Assembly: GCF_000423725.1 (NCBI RefSeq)
Contig: NZ_AUIN01000003.1
Coordinates: 1-51,126, forward strand
Source of the DNA: Streptococcus devriesei DSM 19639
Lineage (GTDB): Bacteria > Bacillota > Bacilli > Lactobacillales > Streptococcaceae
Direction of reading: 5' to 3'
Length of the DNA: 51,126 nt
The stretch's first letter is position 1. Each line of letters starts with the position of its first letter. The translations under genes were made by a program, and so were the position numbers. The notes beneath the pieces were generated by a model. It searched no databases. It was not told the origin of the DNA and worked only from the letters and a program-made list of their open reading frames with translations. Positions 15,234 through 24,011 of this stretch are shown one piece after another.

Positions 15234-16610
15234 ATGGCCTATAAGACAACCTATCCTTATACGAACGAGGTTTTAAAAGAATTTGCAAACAACAGTGATG
15301 CAGATTTAGAAAAGGCACTGGTAACAGCGCATGCTCTTTATAAAAAATGGCGTGCTGAAGGCGGCTTAGAAGAACGCAAAGCTCAGCTGCACAAAGTTGC
15401 TGATCTGCTTCGCAGGGACCGTGACAAGTATGCTGAAGTAATGACCAAGGATATGGGAAAACTTTTTGTCGAAGCTCAGGGGGAAGTTGATTTATGTGCA
15501 GAAATTGCAGACTACTTTGCCGATAAAGCTGAAGAATTCCTGCAGTCTAAATCATTTGAACCTATCCATGGAGATGCTTATTATATCAAGCAGGCTGTCG
15601 GCGTGCTCTTTATGGTAGAACCATGGAATTTTCCATTCTATCAAATTATGCGCGTGTTTGCCCCTAACTTTATGATCGGCAATCCAACCGTTTTAAAACA
15701 CGCTTCTATCTGCCCGGGCTCAGCCCAAGCTTTTGAAGATTTGGTTAGGGAAGCAGGCGCTCCTGAAGGCTCTTTCAAGAACCTCTTCCTCACTTACGAT
15801 CAAGTAAACAATGCCATTGCAGACCCACGAGTTCAAGGTGTTGCCTTGACCGGTTCTGAACGCGGCGGTGCTTCAATCGCTGCCGAAGCAGGAGCAAATC
15901 TGAAAAAATCTGCACTTGAACTCGGCGGTAACGATGCCTTCCTTATTTTGGAAGATGCCGATTTCGACCTCTTGAAAAATACTGTTTTCTTTGCCCGTCT
16001 CTACAATGCCGGTCAAGTATGTACGTCATCAAAACGCTTTATCGTTGTTGGCGATGACAACTATAAGAAATTTGTTGATATTGTTGTTGAAGCCTTTAAG
16101 ACAGCTAAATGGGGCGATCCAATGGATCCCGAAACAACACTTGCACCGCTGTCATCCGCTGAAGCCAAAGAAGATGTTCTCGGTCAAATCAAATTGGCTG
16201 TAGATAATGGAGCACATGCGGTCTATGGCAATGAACCAATTGACCATCCGGGAAACTTTGTCATGCCTACTGTCTTAACAGACATTACTAAAGACAACCC
16301 GATCTACAACCAAGAAATCTTTGGTCCTGTGGCATCTATTTACAAGGTGGATACAGAAGAAGAAGCCATCGCTCTTGCTAATGATTCCAGCTATGGACTG
16401 GGCGGTACTGTCTTCTCCAAAGATCTTGACCATGCCAGAGAAGTCGCTGCTAAAATTGAAACGGGTATGTCCTTCATCAATTCTGGCTGGACATCTCATC
16501 CGGAAGTTCCATTCGGCGGTATCAAGAACTCAGGCTATGGCCGTGAGCTTAGTGAACTAGGCTTCAATGCTTTTGTCAACGAACACCTTGTGTTCACGCC
16601 TCATCAATAA
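15234..16610 (+). CDS. gabD: Succinate-semialdehyde dehydrogenase (NAD(P)-dependent aldehyde dehydrogenase)
   Basis: A 458-residue aldehyde dehydrogenase. VEPWNFPFYQ (cofactor pocket), LTGSERGGASIA, the general-base Glu in LELGGNDAFL, the catalytic Cys in NAGQVCTSSKR and the C-terminal EIFGPVAS and PFGGIKNSGYGRE are all present. It oxidises succinate semialdehyde or a related aldehyde. The length matches the short streptococcal GabD type. GGAGG lies 7 bases upstream. The cre site in its promoter marks it as a CcpA-controlled gene. Streptococci lack a full TCA cycle, so the physiological aldehyde may differ from the annotation name. Confidence 0.88.
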   Translation: MAYKTTYPYTNEVLKEFANNSDADLEKALVTAHALYKKWRAEGGLEERKAQLHKVADLLRRDRDKYAEVMTKDMGKLFVEAQGEVDLCAEIADYFADKAEEFLQSKSFEPIHGDAYYIKQAVGVLFMVEPWNFPFYQIMRVFAPNFMIGNPTVLKHASICPGSAQAFEDLVREAGAPEGSFKNLFLTYDQVNNAIADPRVQGVALTGSERGGASIAAEAGANLKKSALELGGNDAFLILEDADFDLLKNTVFFARLYNAGQVCTSSKRFIVVGDDNYKKFVDIVVEAFKTAKWGDPMDPETTLAPLSSAEAKEDVLGQIKLAVDNGAHAVYGNEPIDHPGNFVMPTVLTDITKDNPIYNQEIFGPVASIYKVDTEEEAIALANDSSYGLGGTVFSKDLDHAREVAAKIETGMSFINSGWTSHPEVPFGGIKNSGYGRELSELGFNAFVNEHLVFTPHQ

Positions 16611-16627
16611 AGTCAGCTAAATGTTTC

Positions 16628-16663
16628 AAATCTCCTAGATGCGCTTGCATCTGGGAGATTTTT
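16628..16663 (+). terminator. gabD terminator
   Basis: Arms AAATCTCCTAGATGC (16628-16642) and GCATCTGGGAGATTT (16647-16661) with a 4-base loop and a T-run. Confidence 0.85.
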
Positions 16664-16699
16664 GAATTGCCTGTATTTTCCAGAAAAATTAAACTTTTT

Positions 16700-16730
16700 T
16701 TGCACCACTTTCAGAAAATAGGCGTATAAT
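16700..16730 (+). promoter_or_regulatory. P-type ATPase promoter with CodY-like box
   Basis: TTGCAC (16700-16705) and TATAAT (16725-16730) are 19 bases apart. CACTTTCAGAAAATA (16706-16720), 12 of 15 to the CodY consensus, lies between them. Confidence 0.45.
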
Positions 16731-16775
16731 CATCTTATAAAGTAAAAGGCTTACATTAGATGGGAAGTGTTTTTC

Positions 16776-19583
16776 GTGATTAGAAAGCGCAATCAGCAAA
16801 ACATTAACAGGCAGCCTAATTTATACCAATACGATATACAGACTGTCTTTGAACAGGCAAAGTCCAATCCCCAAGGGCTTTCTTTTGATGAAGTCGCCAA
16901 AAGGCAGGAAGTATACGGTCCTAACCAGCTGGAAAAGGTCAAAGGAGAACCCATAATTGTCAAATTTGCTAAGAACTTTCTGTCCTTGATGGCAATTTTG
17001 CTCTGGATTGGCGGAGCAGTCGCCTTCTTCTTTGCAGGAACACCTGAACTTGGGATAGCTATCTGGCTGGTCAATATTATCAACGGCTGCTTCTCTTTCT
17101 TCCAAGAATATAAGGCCGGCAAAGCAACAGAAGCCCTTGAAGACATGCTGCCTTCCTATGCCCGTGTTACCCGGCAAAATCAAGAAGAAAAGATTCTTGC
17201 CCAAGAGCTGGTACCGGGTGATCTGATGATGATTGAAGAGGGAGATAGTATTTCTGCCGATGCCCGCATCATCTCTGCTACAGATGATTTTCAGGTTAAC
17301 CAGTCTGCTCTCACAGGTGAATCCAATCCTGTCAATAAAAATAATCGTGCTATTTCTGAGAAAGATCCTGATCTTCTCAGTCTGGATAATCTTGTCTTTG
17401 CCGGCACGTCTGTCAGCAAAGGCAATGCCAAAGTATTAGTAACCAATATCGGTATGGCAACAGAATTTGGACAGATTGCCCATTTGACACAAGGTGTCAG
17501 CAATGTCATCAGTCCTTTGCAAAAAGAGCTCAACCGTCTGACCAAGCAGATTTCCTTGATTGCTATATCGGTGGGTATCTTCTTTTTGCTCACTTCGGTT
17601 TTAATTATTAAAGAGCCCTTAGCGCAGGCTTTTGTTTTCGCATTGGGAATGATTGTCGCCTTTATTCCCGAAGGTCTTCTTCCAACTGTGACGCTGTCAC
17701 TTGCCATGGCTGTTCAAAAAATGGCTAAGAAAAATGCTCTGGTCAAAACCTTAGCTTCTGTGGAGACCTTGGGAGAAACCTCTGTCATCTGTTCTGATAA
17801 AACCGGAACGCTGACACAAAATGAAATGACGGTCAATCATATCTGGACGCCGCAGCAAGAATACGATGTAACAGGTCTGGGCTATGCCCCAAAAGGAAGG
17901 ATTGAAGCCAATCAAAAGCCGGTTCAAGTCAGTGACAATCCCAGCCTAAACTGGCTCATCAGAGGAGCTTCCCTTTGCGGCAATGCGTCGATTGAACCGC
18001 CTCACGGGGATCAGACACGCTACACTGTCCTTGGTGATCCTACCGAAGCCTGCCTAAATGTCCTTGCCCAAAAAGCCGGGATTGACTTAAGAGACAATGA
18101 AAAGACAGCTCCCAGACTTTATGAACTGACCTTTGATTCTGACCGTAAGCGCATGACAACAATCCACCAGCTTGAGACTGCGCTGGCTGGAAGCCGTCTG
18201 ATTAGTTTTACTAAGGGCGCACCTAAAGAAATCGCAGAGCTGTCCAGCAGAATTTACGACCAAAACCAGATCAGACCCTTGACTGATAAGGAAAGAACTG
18301 CCATTTTAAAAGCCAATGACCAATATGCCAAAGATGGACTGCGCGTGCTGGCTCTGGCCTGCCGCCAGCTTGATCAAACGCCTGACCTGCCGAAGGATTT
18401 CGCGGATTATACCCCTGAAATCATTGAACAAGACCTCATCTTCATGGGACTCCTTGTCATGCAGGATCCGCCGCGTATGGAAGTTGCTGAGGCTATTGAA
18501 AAATGCCATAAGGCAAACATCAGAATTATCATGATCACCGGTGACTATGGCTTGACTGCCTTAAGTATCGCCAAGAAAATCGGTATCGTTCAAGGGGATA
18601 ATCCCCGCCTCGTCACAGGTCAGGAATTAGGAGAGCTGTCCGACAGTGACCTTCAGACGATTCTTAAAGACGAGGTGGTGTTTGCCCGCATTGCTCCTGA
18701 ACAAAAATACCGCATCGTGACCAATTTGCAGGAACTAGGCCATGTTGTTGCCGTAACCGGCGATGGTGTCAACGATGCTCCTGCTCTGAAAAAAGCTGAT
18801 ATCGGCGTTGCTATGGGCATTACCGGAACCGATGTCGCCAAATCCTCGGCTGACATGATTCTAACCGATGATAACTTTGCCTCCATCGTTAATGCTATTG
18901 AAGAAGGACGAACAGTCTATCAAAATATTAAAAAGTTTTTAACCTACATCTTCAACTCCAATACATCTGAGGCCGTACCGTCAGCAAGCTTCCTTTTTTC
19001 CCGCGGGTTCATTCCTCTGCCATTAACCGTTATGCAGATTCTGGCTATTGACCTTGGCAGCGACATGCTGCCTGCCTTAGGTTTGGGTATTGAAAGTGCT
19101 GAAAAAGATATTATGGAAAGACCGCCCAGGCGTAAATCGGACTCACTGCTTACTAAAAATCTGCTGATTAAAGCCTTTATCTGGTATGGTTTGCTGGAAG
19201 CTGCCCTGGCCATGGGAGCTTTCTTCTTCACTTATTTGATTCATGGTCAGGGTCTTTCCTTTAACGGCAGCTACTATGCGGAAGCCACGACCATGACGCT
19301 GGGAGCCATCATTTTCTGCCAAATCGGTATGGTACAAAACTGCCGGACGACCAAACAGTCTGTCTTTGATCTCAAACTCTTTTCTAATGCTTATATTAAT
19401 CTGGGAATGCTGGCTGAAATTTTGCTCTTCATCCTTTTGAGCTATCTTCCTCTTTTCAACCGTGTTTTTAATACAGCACCCTTAGAAGCCGTGAACTGGC
19501 TCTACCTGATCTGCTGCCCGCTTCCTATTCTTGCTTTGGAAGAAATTCGCAAGGCTTGGCTCAGAAAGCATTCTCACAGCTGA
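16776..19583 (+). CDS. P-type cation ATPase with Na/K-ATPase-like ion-site helices
   Basis: A 935-residue P2-type ATPase. It has an actuator loop with LTGESNP, the phosphorylated DKTGTLT with Asp341, hinge motif VTGDGVNDAPALKKADIGVAM, and about ten membrane helices. Helix M4 reads PEGLLPTVTLS (Pro298), and M6 reads IDLGSDMLPALGLG (from 758), close to the animal Na/K-ATPase helices and unlike the usual bacterial Ca-pump version (PEGLPA). It was probably annotated as PacL-type calcium pump in relatives; the ion is open. GTG 16776, with GGGAAG 8 bases upstream, is preferred to GTG 16767. Confidence 0.88.
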   Translation: MIRKRNQQNINRQPNLYQYDIQTVFEQAKSNPQGLSFDEVAKRQEVYGPNQLEKVKGEPIIVKFAKNFLSLMAILLWIGGAVAFFFAGTPELGIAIWLVNIINGCFSFFQEYKAGKATEALEDMLPSYARVTRQNQEEKILAQELVPGDLMMIEEGDSISADARIISATDDFQVNQSALTGESNPVNKNNRAISEKDPDLLSLDNLVFAGTSVSKGNAKVLVTNIGMATEFGQIAHLTQGVSNVISPLQKELNRLTKQISLIAISVGIFFLLTSVLIIKEPLAQAFVFALGMIVAFIPEGLLPTVTLSLAMAVQKMAKKNALVKTLASVETLGETSVICSDKTGTLTQNEMTVNHIWTPQQEYDVTGLGYAPKGRIEANQKPVQVSDNPSLNWLIRGASLCGNASIEPPHGDQTRYTVLGDPTEACLNVLAQKAGIDLRDNEKTAPRLYELTFDSDRKRMTTIHQLETALAGSRLISFTKGAPKEIAELSSRIYDQNQIRPLTDKERTAILKANDQYAKDGLRVLALACRQLDQTPDLPKDFADYTPEIIEQDLIFMGLLVMQDPPRMEVAEAIEKCHKANIRIIMITGDYGLTALSIAKKIGIVQGDNPRLVTGQELGELSDSDLQTILKDEVVFARIAPEQKYRIVTNLQELGHVVAVTGDGVNDAPALKKADIGVAMGITGTDVAKSSADMILTDDNFASIVNAIEEGRTVYQNIKKFLTYIFNSNTSEAVPSASFLFSRGFIPLPLTVMQILAIDLGSDMLPALGLGIESAEKDIMERPPRRKSDSLLTKNLLIKAFIWYGLLEAALAMGAFFFTYLIHGQGLSFNGSYYAEATTMTLGAIIFCQIGMVQNCRTTKQSVFDLKLFSNAYINLGMLAEILLFILLSYLPLFNRVFNTAPLEAVNWLYLICCPLPILALEEIRKAWLRKHSHS

Positions 19584-19601
19584 GTTTAAAGGCCATACAG
19601 A

Positions 19602-19616
19602 ATTTTTCAGAAAATA
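19602..19616. promoter_or_regulatory. CodY-like box upstream of ilvD
   Basis: ATTTTTCAGAAAATA matches the CodY consensus at 13 of 15 positions and lies about 45 bases before an extended -10 TGC-TATAAT (19662-19667). CodY control of branched-chain amino-acid genes is well established in Firmicutes. Confidence 0.65.
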
Positions 19617-19733
19617 ATAGAATTTTGCAACAATTATACTGATTACAAGCAGGATTTGTGCTATAATGTTTTATAAAGTTATAGCATTCTTCCTCAGATG
19701 ACTATATATGATGAGATGAAAGGAAGCGGTCAA

Positions 19734-21449
19734 ATGACTGACAAAGAAACTCTTAAACATTTAAGAAATCGCAGTTCTGTCTACGATTCAATGGTTAAAT
19801 CCCCTAACCGTGCTATGCTGCGAGCAACCGGCATGCAGGACGAAGATTTTGAAAAACCTATTGTTGGTGTTATCTCAACTTGGGCTGAAAATACACCCTG
19901 TAATATTCACCTGCACGACTTTGGCAAACTGGCAAAAGTCGGGGTTAAAGATTCAGGAGCCTGGCCCGTTCAATTCGGAACAATCACTGTTTCTGATGGT
20001 ATTGCCATGGGAACCCAAGGCATGCGCTTCTCGCTGACATCACGTGATATTATCGCTGATTCGATTGAAGCGGCTATGGGCGGACACAATGTTGATGCCT
20101 TTGTCGCTATCGGCGGCTGTGATAAAAACATGCCAGGATCGATGATTGCCATTGCCAACATGGATATTCCGGCTATCTTTGCCTACGGCGGTACTATTGC
20201 TCCTGGCAATTTGAACGGCAAGGACATTGACCTCGTTTCTGTCTTTGAAGGGGTCGGCCACTGGAACCACGGTGATATGACCGAAGAAGAAGTTAAGGCG
20301 CTTGAATGCAATGCCTGTCCCGGTCCTGGCGGCTGCGGCGGTATGTACACAGCCAACACCATGGCAACAGCCATTGAAGTTTTGGGAATGAGCCTTCCGG
20401 GCTCTGCTTCCCATCCTGCCGAATCTCCTGAGAAAAAAGCTGATATTGAAGAAGCCGGCCGCGCTGTAGTGAAGATGCTGGAGATGGGCATTAAACCATC
20501 AGACATCTTAACACGCGAAGCTTTTGAAGATGCCATCACAGTGACTATGGCACTGGGCGGATCCACCAATTCAACCCTCCACTTGTTAGCGATTGCCCAT
20601 GCGGCTAATGTTGAGCTGACTCTTGATGATTTCAATACTATCCAAGAAAAAGTTCCTCATTTGGCTGATTTGAAACCATCCGGTCAGTATGTCTTCCAAG
20701 ACCTGTATAATGTCGGCGGCGTACCGGCAGTGATGAAATACCTCTTGGCAAACGGCTTCCTGCATGGTGATCGCCTCACCTGTACCGGTAAGACCGTCGC
20801 TGAAAACTTAGCCGAATTTGACGACCTGACACCAGGCCAAAAAGTCATCATGCCGCTGGAAAATCCAAAACGTGCGGACGGACCGCTGATTATCCTTCAT
20901 GGTAATCTCGCTCCGGAAGGTGCTGTTGCTAAAGTTTCAGGTGTTAAAGTTCGCCGCCATGTCGGACCGGCCAAGGTCTTTGACTCAGAAGAAGCTGCTA
21001 TCGAAGCAGTGCTGACAGATGAGATTGTTGACGGAGATGTTGTTGTTGTTCGTTATGTCGGACCAAAAGGCGGACCTGGCATGCCGGAAATGCTTTCTCT
21101 TTCTTCTATGATTGTCGGTAAAGGTCAAGGAGACAAGGTGGCCCTGCTCACTGACGGCCGTTTTTCAGGCGGTACTTACGGTCTGGTTGTCGGACATATC
21201 GCCCCTGAAGCTCAGGACGGCGGACCAATTGCCTACCTTCGTACCGGTGATACAGTTATTGTTGACCAAGATACCAAGGAAATCACCATGGACGTCTCAG
21301 AAGAAGAGCTTGAACGCCGCAAGGCTGAAACCGAAATTCCGCCGCTTTATTCTCGCGGAGTTCTGGGCAAATATGCTCACATCGTTTCCTCCGCTTCCAA
21401 AGGAGCTGTGACAGACTTCTGGAAACCCGAAGAAACCGGCAAGAAATAG
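19734..21449 (+). CDS. ilvD: Dihydroxy-acid dehydratase
   Basis: A 571-residue IlvD/Edd-family enzyme that dehydrates 2,3-dihydroxy-isovalerate and -methylvalerate in valine, isoleucine and pantothenate synthesis. Cluster-ligand cysteines lie in [17 protein letters not shown] and [20 protein letters not shown]; the C-terminal part has [23 protein letters not shown] 19734 is preferred (AAAGGAAG upstream) over an ATG 36 bases earlier. It stands alone with its own terminator. The CodY-like box upstream fits amino-acid control. Confidence 0.95.
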   Translation: MTDKETLKHLRNRSSVYDSMVKSPNRAMLRATGMQDEDFEKPIVGVISTWAENTPCNIHLHDFGKLAKVGVKDSGAWPVQFGTITVSDGIAMGTQGMRFSLTSRDIIADSIEAAMGGHNVDAFVAIGGCDKNMPGSMIAIANMDIPAIFAYGGTIAPGNLNGKDIDLVSVFEGVGHWNHGDMTEEEVKALECNACPGPGGCGGMYTANTMATAIEVLGMSLPGSASHPAESPEKKADIEEAGRAVVKMLEMGIKPSDILTREAFEDAITVTMALGGSTNSTLHLLAIAHAANVELTLDDFNTIQEKVPHLADLKPSGQYVFQDLYNVGGVPAVMKYLLANGFLHGDRLTCTGKTVAENLAEFDDLTPGQKVIMPLENPKRADGPLIILHGNLAPEGAVAKVSGVKVRRHVGPAKVFDSEEAAIEAVLTDEIVDGDVVVVRYVGPKGGPGMPEMLSLSSMIVGKGQGDKVALLTDGRFSGGTYGLVVGHIAPEAQDGGPIAYLRTGDTVIVDQDTKEITMDVSEEELERRKAETEIPPLYSRGVLGKYAHIVSSASKGAVTDFWKPEETGKK

Positions 21450-21491
21450 CCTTTCAAAATCACAGGGTTCAAGAAATATCTGTTGAAATAC

Positions 21492-21525
21492 AAAAAATTC
21501 ATCGTTTTCAGACGATGAATTTTTT
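21492..21525 (+). terminator. ilvD terminator
   Basis: Arms AAAAAATTCATCGT (21492-21505) and ACGATGAATTTTTT (21512-21525) with a short loop and T-rich 3' side. Confidence 0.85.
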
Positions 21526-21576
21526 TATAATCTCAACTTAAATCATTTTAAGAAAAGCTGTTTAAAAAAGCTATTC

Positions 21577-21918
21577 TTATTTAGGGCTGATACCTAGTGC
21601 GATTCTGCCAAAACGGCTGATCCGTGTCACCTTCCAAGCCGGGGACCAGACGACTTCCACTCCAACTTTATTGATGCCATCAATTTCTGACAGAGAATCA
21701 ATGATTTCTGCCGGCAGCGTATCTACGCAGCCGCAGTTAATCTCAGTAAAAGTAATAACCAGTTTGCAAAAACCTTCTTCATCAAGATTGATTTCATAAA
21801 TCAGACCCAGATTATAAATATCCAGCTCAATCTCCGGGTCGTATATGTTTTCAAGTTTTTCAATCAGCTGATCGCTAATGGCTGCAGCGCGCTCATTGAT
21901 TTTGATATCATCTCTCAT
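21577..21918 (-). CDS. DUF59/MIP18-family iron-sulfur assembly-type protein
   Basis: A 113-residue protein built on the MIP18/PaaD/SufT fold: LENIYDPEIELDIYNLGLIYEI (about 22-43) is the family signature, then VITFTEINCGCVDTLP with Cys in CGC, and a C-terminal VEVVWSPAWKVTRIS. Members help deliver or mature Fe-S clusters. Its nearest neighbour is ilvD, a [Fe-S] enzyme, though the two are convergent and have separate promoters. AAGGAG lies 7 bases before ATG 21918. Confidence 0.85.
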   Translation of the reverse strand: MRDDIKINERAAAISDQLIEKLENIYDPEIELDIYNLGLIYEINLDEEGFCKLVITFTEINCGCVDTLPAEIIDSLSEIDGINKVGVEVVWSPAWKVTRISRFGRIALGISPK

Positions 21919-22082
21919 CTATGTTCTCCTTCACAAAGTGATTTGGCTATATTTTCCCATAAATAGCCCCTTTTTTCAATATTTAATAAAGGATTTTTTC
22001 CATTTGAGAAAATTTCCTCTCTAAAAACAGGCTTTTTATGTTAAAATAAGAAAAATTATAAAAGAAGCGAGAATTAAAGGAT

Positions 22083-23024
22083 ATGAAAGCTTTGAAAAAT
22101 CCACCTCTTGTGATGTCGGGTCTGAGTCTTGGCTTGTTTGCTCTTGGCAATCTGCTGGAGCTTTACCATCCGGTTTTACGCTACATACTGGGGATAACTG
22201 CCGTCTTTATTTATCTGCTATTAATCATTGGGATTTTGAGAAATCTTCCTCAGGCAAAAGAGCAGCTGCAGCAGCCCTTGGTTGCCTCGGTTTTTCCGAC
22301 TTTTTTTATGTCAGGTATGCTGCTTGCAGGCTATATTCAAATTTTTTCAGGTTTAGGACATTGGGTTACCCTTGTCAGTCTGCTTATCTGGTGGCTGGCT
22401 TTCTTGGGAAATGCCGGGCTAATCATTTATTTTACTGTTACATTTGTCCTGCATTTCAGCTGGGACTACGTTTTCCCTTCGTGGTCTGTCCTTTACGTCG
22501 GCATTGCGGTAGCCGCTCTGACAGCCCCTATCAGCGGACAGTATCTGCTGGGGCAAATAATCTTTTGGGTTTGTCTGTTTTTGACTCTGCTGGTCCTCCC
22601 TTTTATGACCATCAAAGCCTATCGTATTGGTCTGCCCGAAAGTGCTAAGCCTAATATTTCCACTTTTTGTGCTCCCTTATCACTCCTGCTTGCAGGCTAC
22701 TTAAAAACCTTTCCGGAAGGGCAAAGTCCAAATACCCAGGTCGTCTGGTTCTTACTTTTGGCTTCGCAGCTCCTTTATTTCTTTGTTGCAGCTCAATTAC
22801 CTTTTCTGTTAAAACGAGATTTTAACCCGGGATTCTCCGCTTTTACCTTTCCTTTCGTCATATCAGTTACTTCACTGCGCTCTGCCGGCCTTTACCTGAA
22901 TCTGCAGCAGCCCTTATTTCAAATATTGGTTAAGCTAGAAGAATTGCTGGCTGTTTTACTGGTTTTCTTTGTTCTTGTTCACTATCTGAGATTCTTATTT
23001 CAAAACAAAGCACCTGACAGCTAA
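22083..23024 (+). CDS. TDT-family (TehA/SLAC1-like) anion transporter
   Basis: A 313-residue membrane protein with about ten hydrophobic helices. LVMSGLSLGLFALGNLLE and the repeated GxxL/F helix starts, together with the conserved ATFPFVIS-type stretch FSAFTFPFVISVTSL, suit the voltage-independent tellurite-resistance/dicarboxylate transporter fold. The substrate (tellurite, dicarboxylate or sulfite) cannot be told from sequence. AAAGGAT lies upstream. A weak hairpin with T-rich 3' side (AGAAGGA/TCCTT, 23024-23050) follows the stop. Confidence 0.75.
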   Translation: MKALKNPPLVMSGLSLGLFALGNLLELYHPVLRYILGITAVFIYLLLIIGILRNLPQAKEQLQQPLVASVFPTFFMSGMLLAGYIQIFSGLGHWVTLVSLLIWWLAFLGNAGLIIYFTVTFVLHFSWDYVFPSWSVLYVGIAVAALTAPISGQYLLGQIIFWVCLFLTLLVLPFMTIKAYRIGLPESAKPNISTFCAPLSLLLAGYLKTFPEGQSPNTQVVWFLLLASQLLYFFVAAQLPFLLKRDFNPGFSAFTFPFVISVTSLRSAGLYLNLQQPLFQILVKLEELLAVLLVFFVLVHYLRFLFQNKAPDS

Positions 23025-23050
23025 AAAAGAAGGAGAAAATCCTTATTTTG
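23024..23050 (+). terminator. Weak terminator of the TDT transporter
   Basis: AAGAAGGA and TCCTTATTTT pair around a GAAAA loop, directly after the stop codon. Confidence 0.45.
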
Positions 23051-23135
23051 ACTTTATCCGCTGACACTCTTTGTGTCTTGTATAAGTCTGTCAACCTGTG
23101 AACATAACTTGGGCTGTTATCTGTGCAGGTTTTAT

Positions 23136-23150
23136 GTTAAACTATTAGCA
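23136..23150 (+). promoter_or_regulatory. Extended -10 giving a leaderless HAD transcript
   Basis: TG-T-TAAACT (TAAACT at 23138-23143) ends six bases before ATG 23150 and no ribosome site precedes that ATG. The -35 region is weak, as tolerated with an extended -10. Confidence 0.55.
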
Positions 23151-23926
23151 TGAATTATAAAGGTTTAGTATTTTTTGATCTTGACGGGACGCTTTTAAAC
23201 AAGCAGTCACAGATTTCATCCGATAACAAGTTGGCTCTGCAAGCGCTGACTGCTAATGGCTATCTTCCTATTATTGCTACCGGACGCTCAACAAAAGAGA
23301 TTAAAGGGGTTTTTGAACAGTCAGCAATAACATCTGTCATTATGATGAATGGCATGTCTATCTATATTGAAGGCAAGGAAGTTTTTTCTCAAACTATTGA
23401 CAGCAAAATTACCAACAAATTGATTGGCCTGGCCCGCAGTCTTGAAGAAGAAATTGCTTACTACACTCCCCTTGACATCTACTTGTCAGGAAATTGTCAA
23501 GGTCTGACGGAGCATTTTACTTACTTTAATGAGGAACTGCCGCCGGTTAAGGAACATTTCTACCTTGACAACCCTGTCAACATGCTGCTGGTCGGCAGTG
23601 CTGATAAAAGCCATGATGCGATTTATCAAAAAGCTCTTCCCCAGCTTCATTTTTTCAGAAACAGTCCTTATTCTATCGACGTTACCAAAGCAGGATTTGA
23701 CAAAGGAACGGGTGTCACTATTGTCAAGGATATCCTTGGTCTGCAGCACATCCCAACTTATGCCTTTGGAGACGGAAAAAATGATGTTCCTCTTCTTTCT
23801 GCCGTTGATTATCCCATTGCAATGGAAAATGCCGTTGAAGAAGTTAAAGAAATAGCGGCTTTTATAACTCACCATCATGATCAAGACGGTATCAGGCATG
23901 CTTTACAGCATTATCATCTCATTTAA
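23150..23926 (+). CDS. HAD-superfamily Cof-type sugar-phosphatase-like hydrolase
   Basis: A 258-residue Cof/SupH-type HAD phosphatase: motif I FFDLDGTLL (Asp10 and Asp12 or so), motif II ATGRS, C2 cap, motif III Lys in VTKAGFDKGTGV, motif IV FGDGKNDVPLL. Such enzymes dephosphorylate sugar phosphates, flavin or pyridoxal phosphate. No ribosome site precedes the ATG. It ends at a shared terminator with the convergent YhgE gene. Confidence 0.88.
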   Translation: MNYKGLVFFDLDGTLLNKQSQISSDNKLALQALTANGYLPIIATGRSTKEIKGVFEQSAITSVIMMNGMSIYIEGKEVFSQTIDSKITNKLIGLARSLEEEIAYYTPLDIYLSGNCQGLTEHFTYFNEELPPVKEHFYLDNPVNMLLVGSADKSHDAIYQKALPQLHFFRNSPYSIDVTKAGFDKGTGVTIVKDILGLQHIPTYAFGDGKNDVPLLSAVDYPIAMENAVEEVKEIAAFITHHHDQDGIRHALQHYHLI

Positions 23927-23930
23927 CAGT

Positions 23931-23968
23931 AAAAAAGATTGGAAATTATTTTAATTCCAATCTTTTTT
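23931..23968. terminator. Bidirectional terminator between HAD and YhgE genes
   Basis: AAAAAAGATTGGAA (23931-23944) and TTCCAATCTTTTTT (23955-23968) pair perfectly; A-run and T-run on opposite sides let it act both ways. Confidence 0.85.
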
Positions 23969-24011
23969 AGCTTTATGCAATCAAATCAAAAGAGTAAAGT
24001 CTGTTTATTTG

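Noticed and set aside
16793..17204. Two minus-strand frames of 117 and 127 residues in the P-type ATPase
   Set aside because: They overlap each other and a clear conserved pump sequence; no family signature.
20040..20635. Minus-strand frames of 124 and 150 residues inside ilvD
   Set aside because: Antisense shadows of a conserved, GC-richer coding region.
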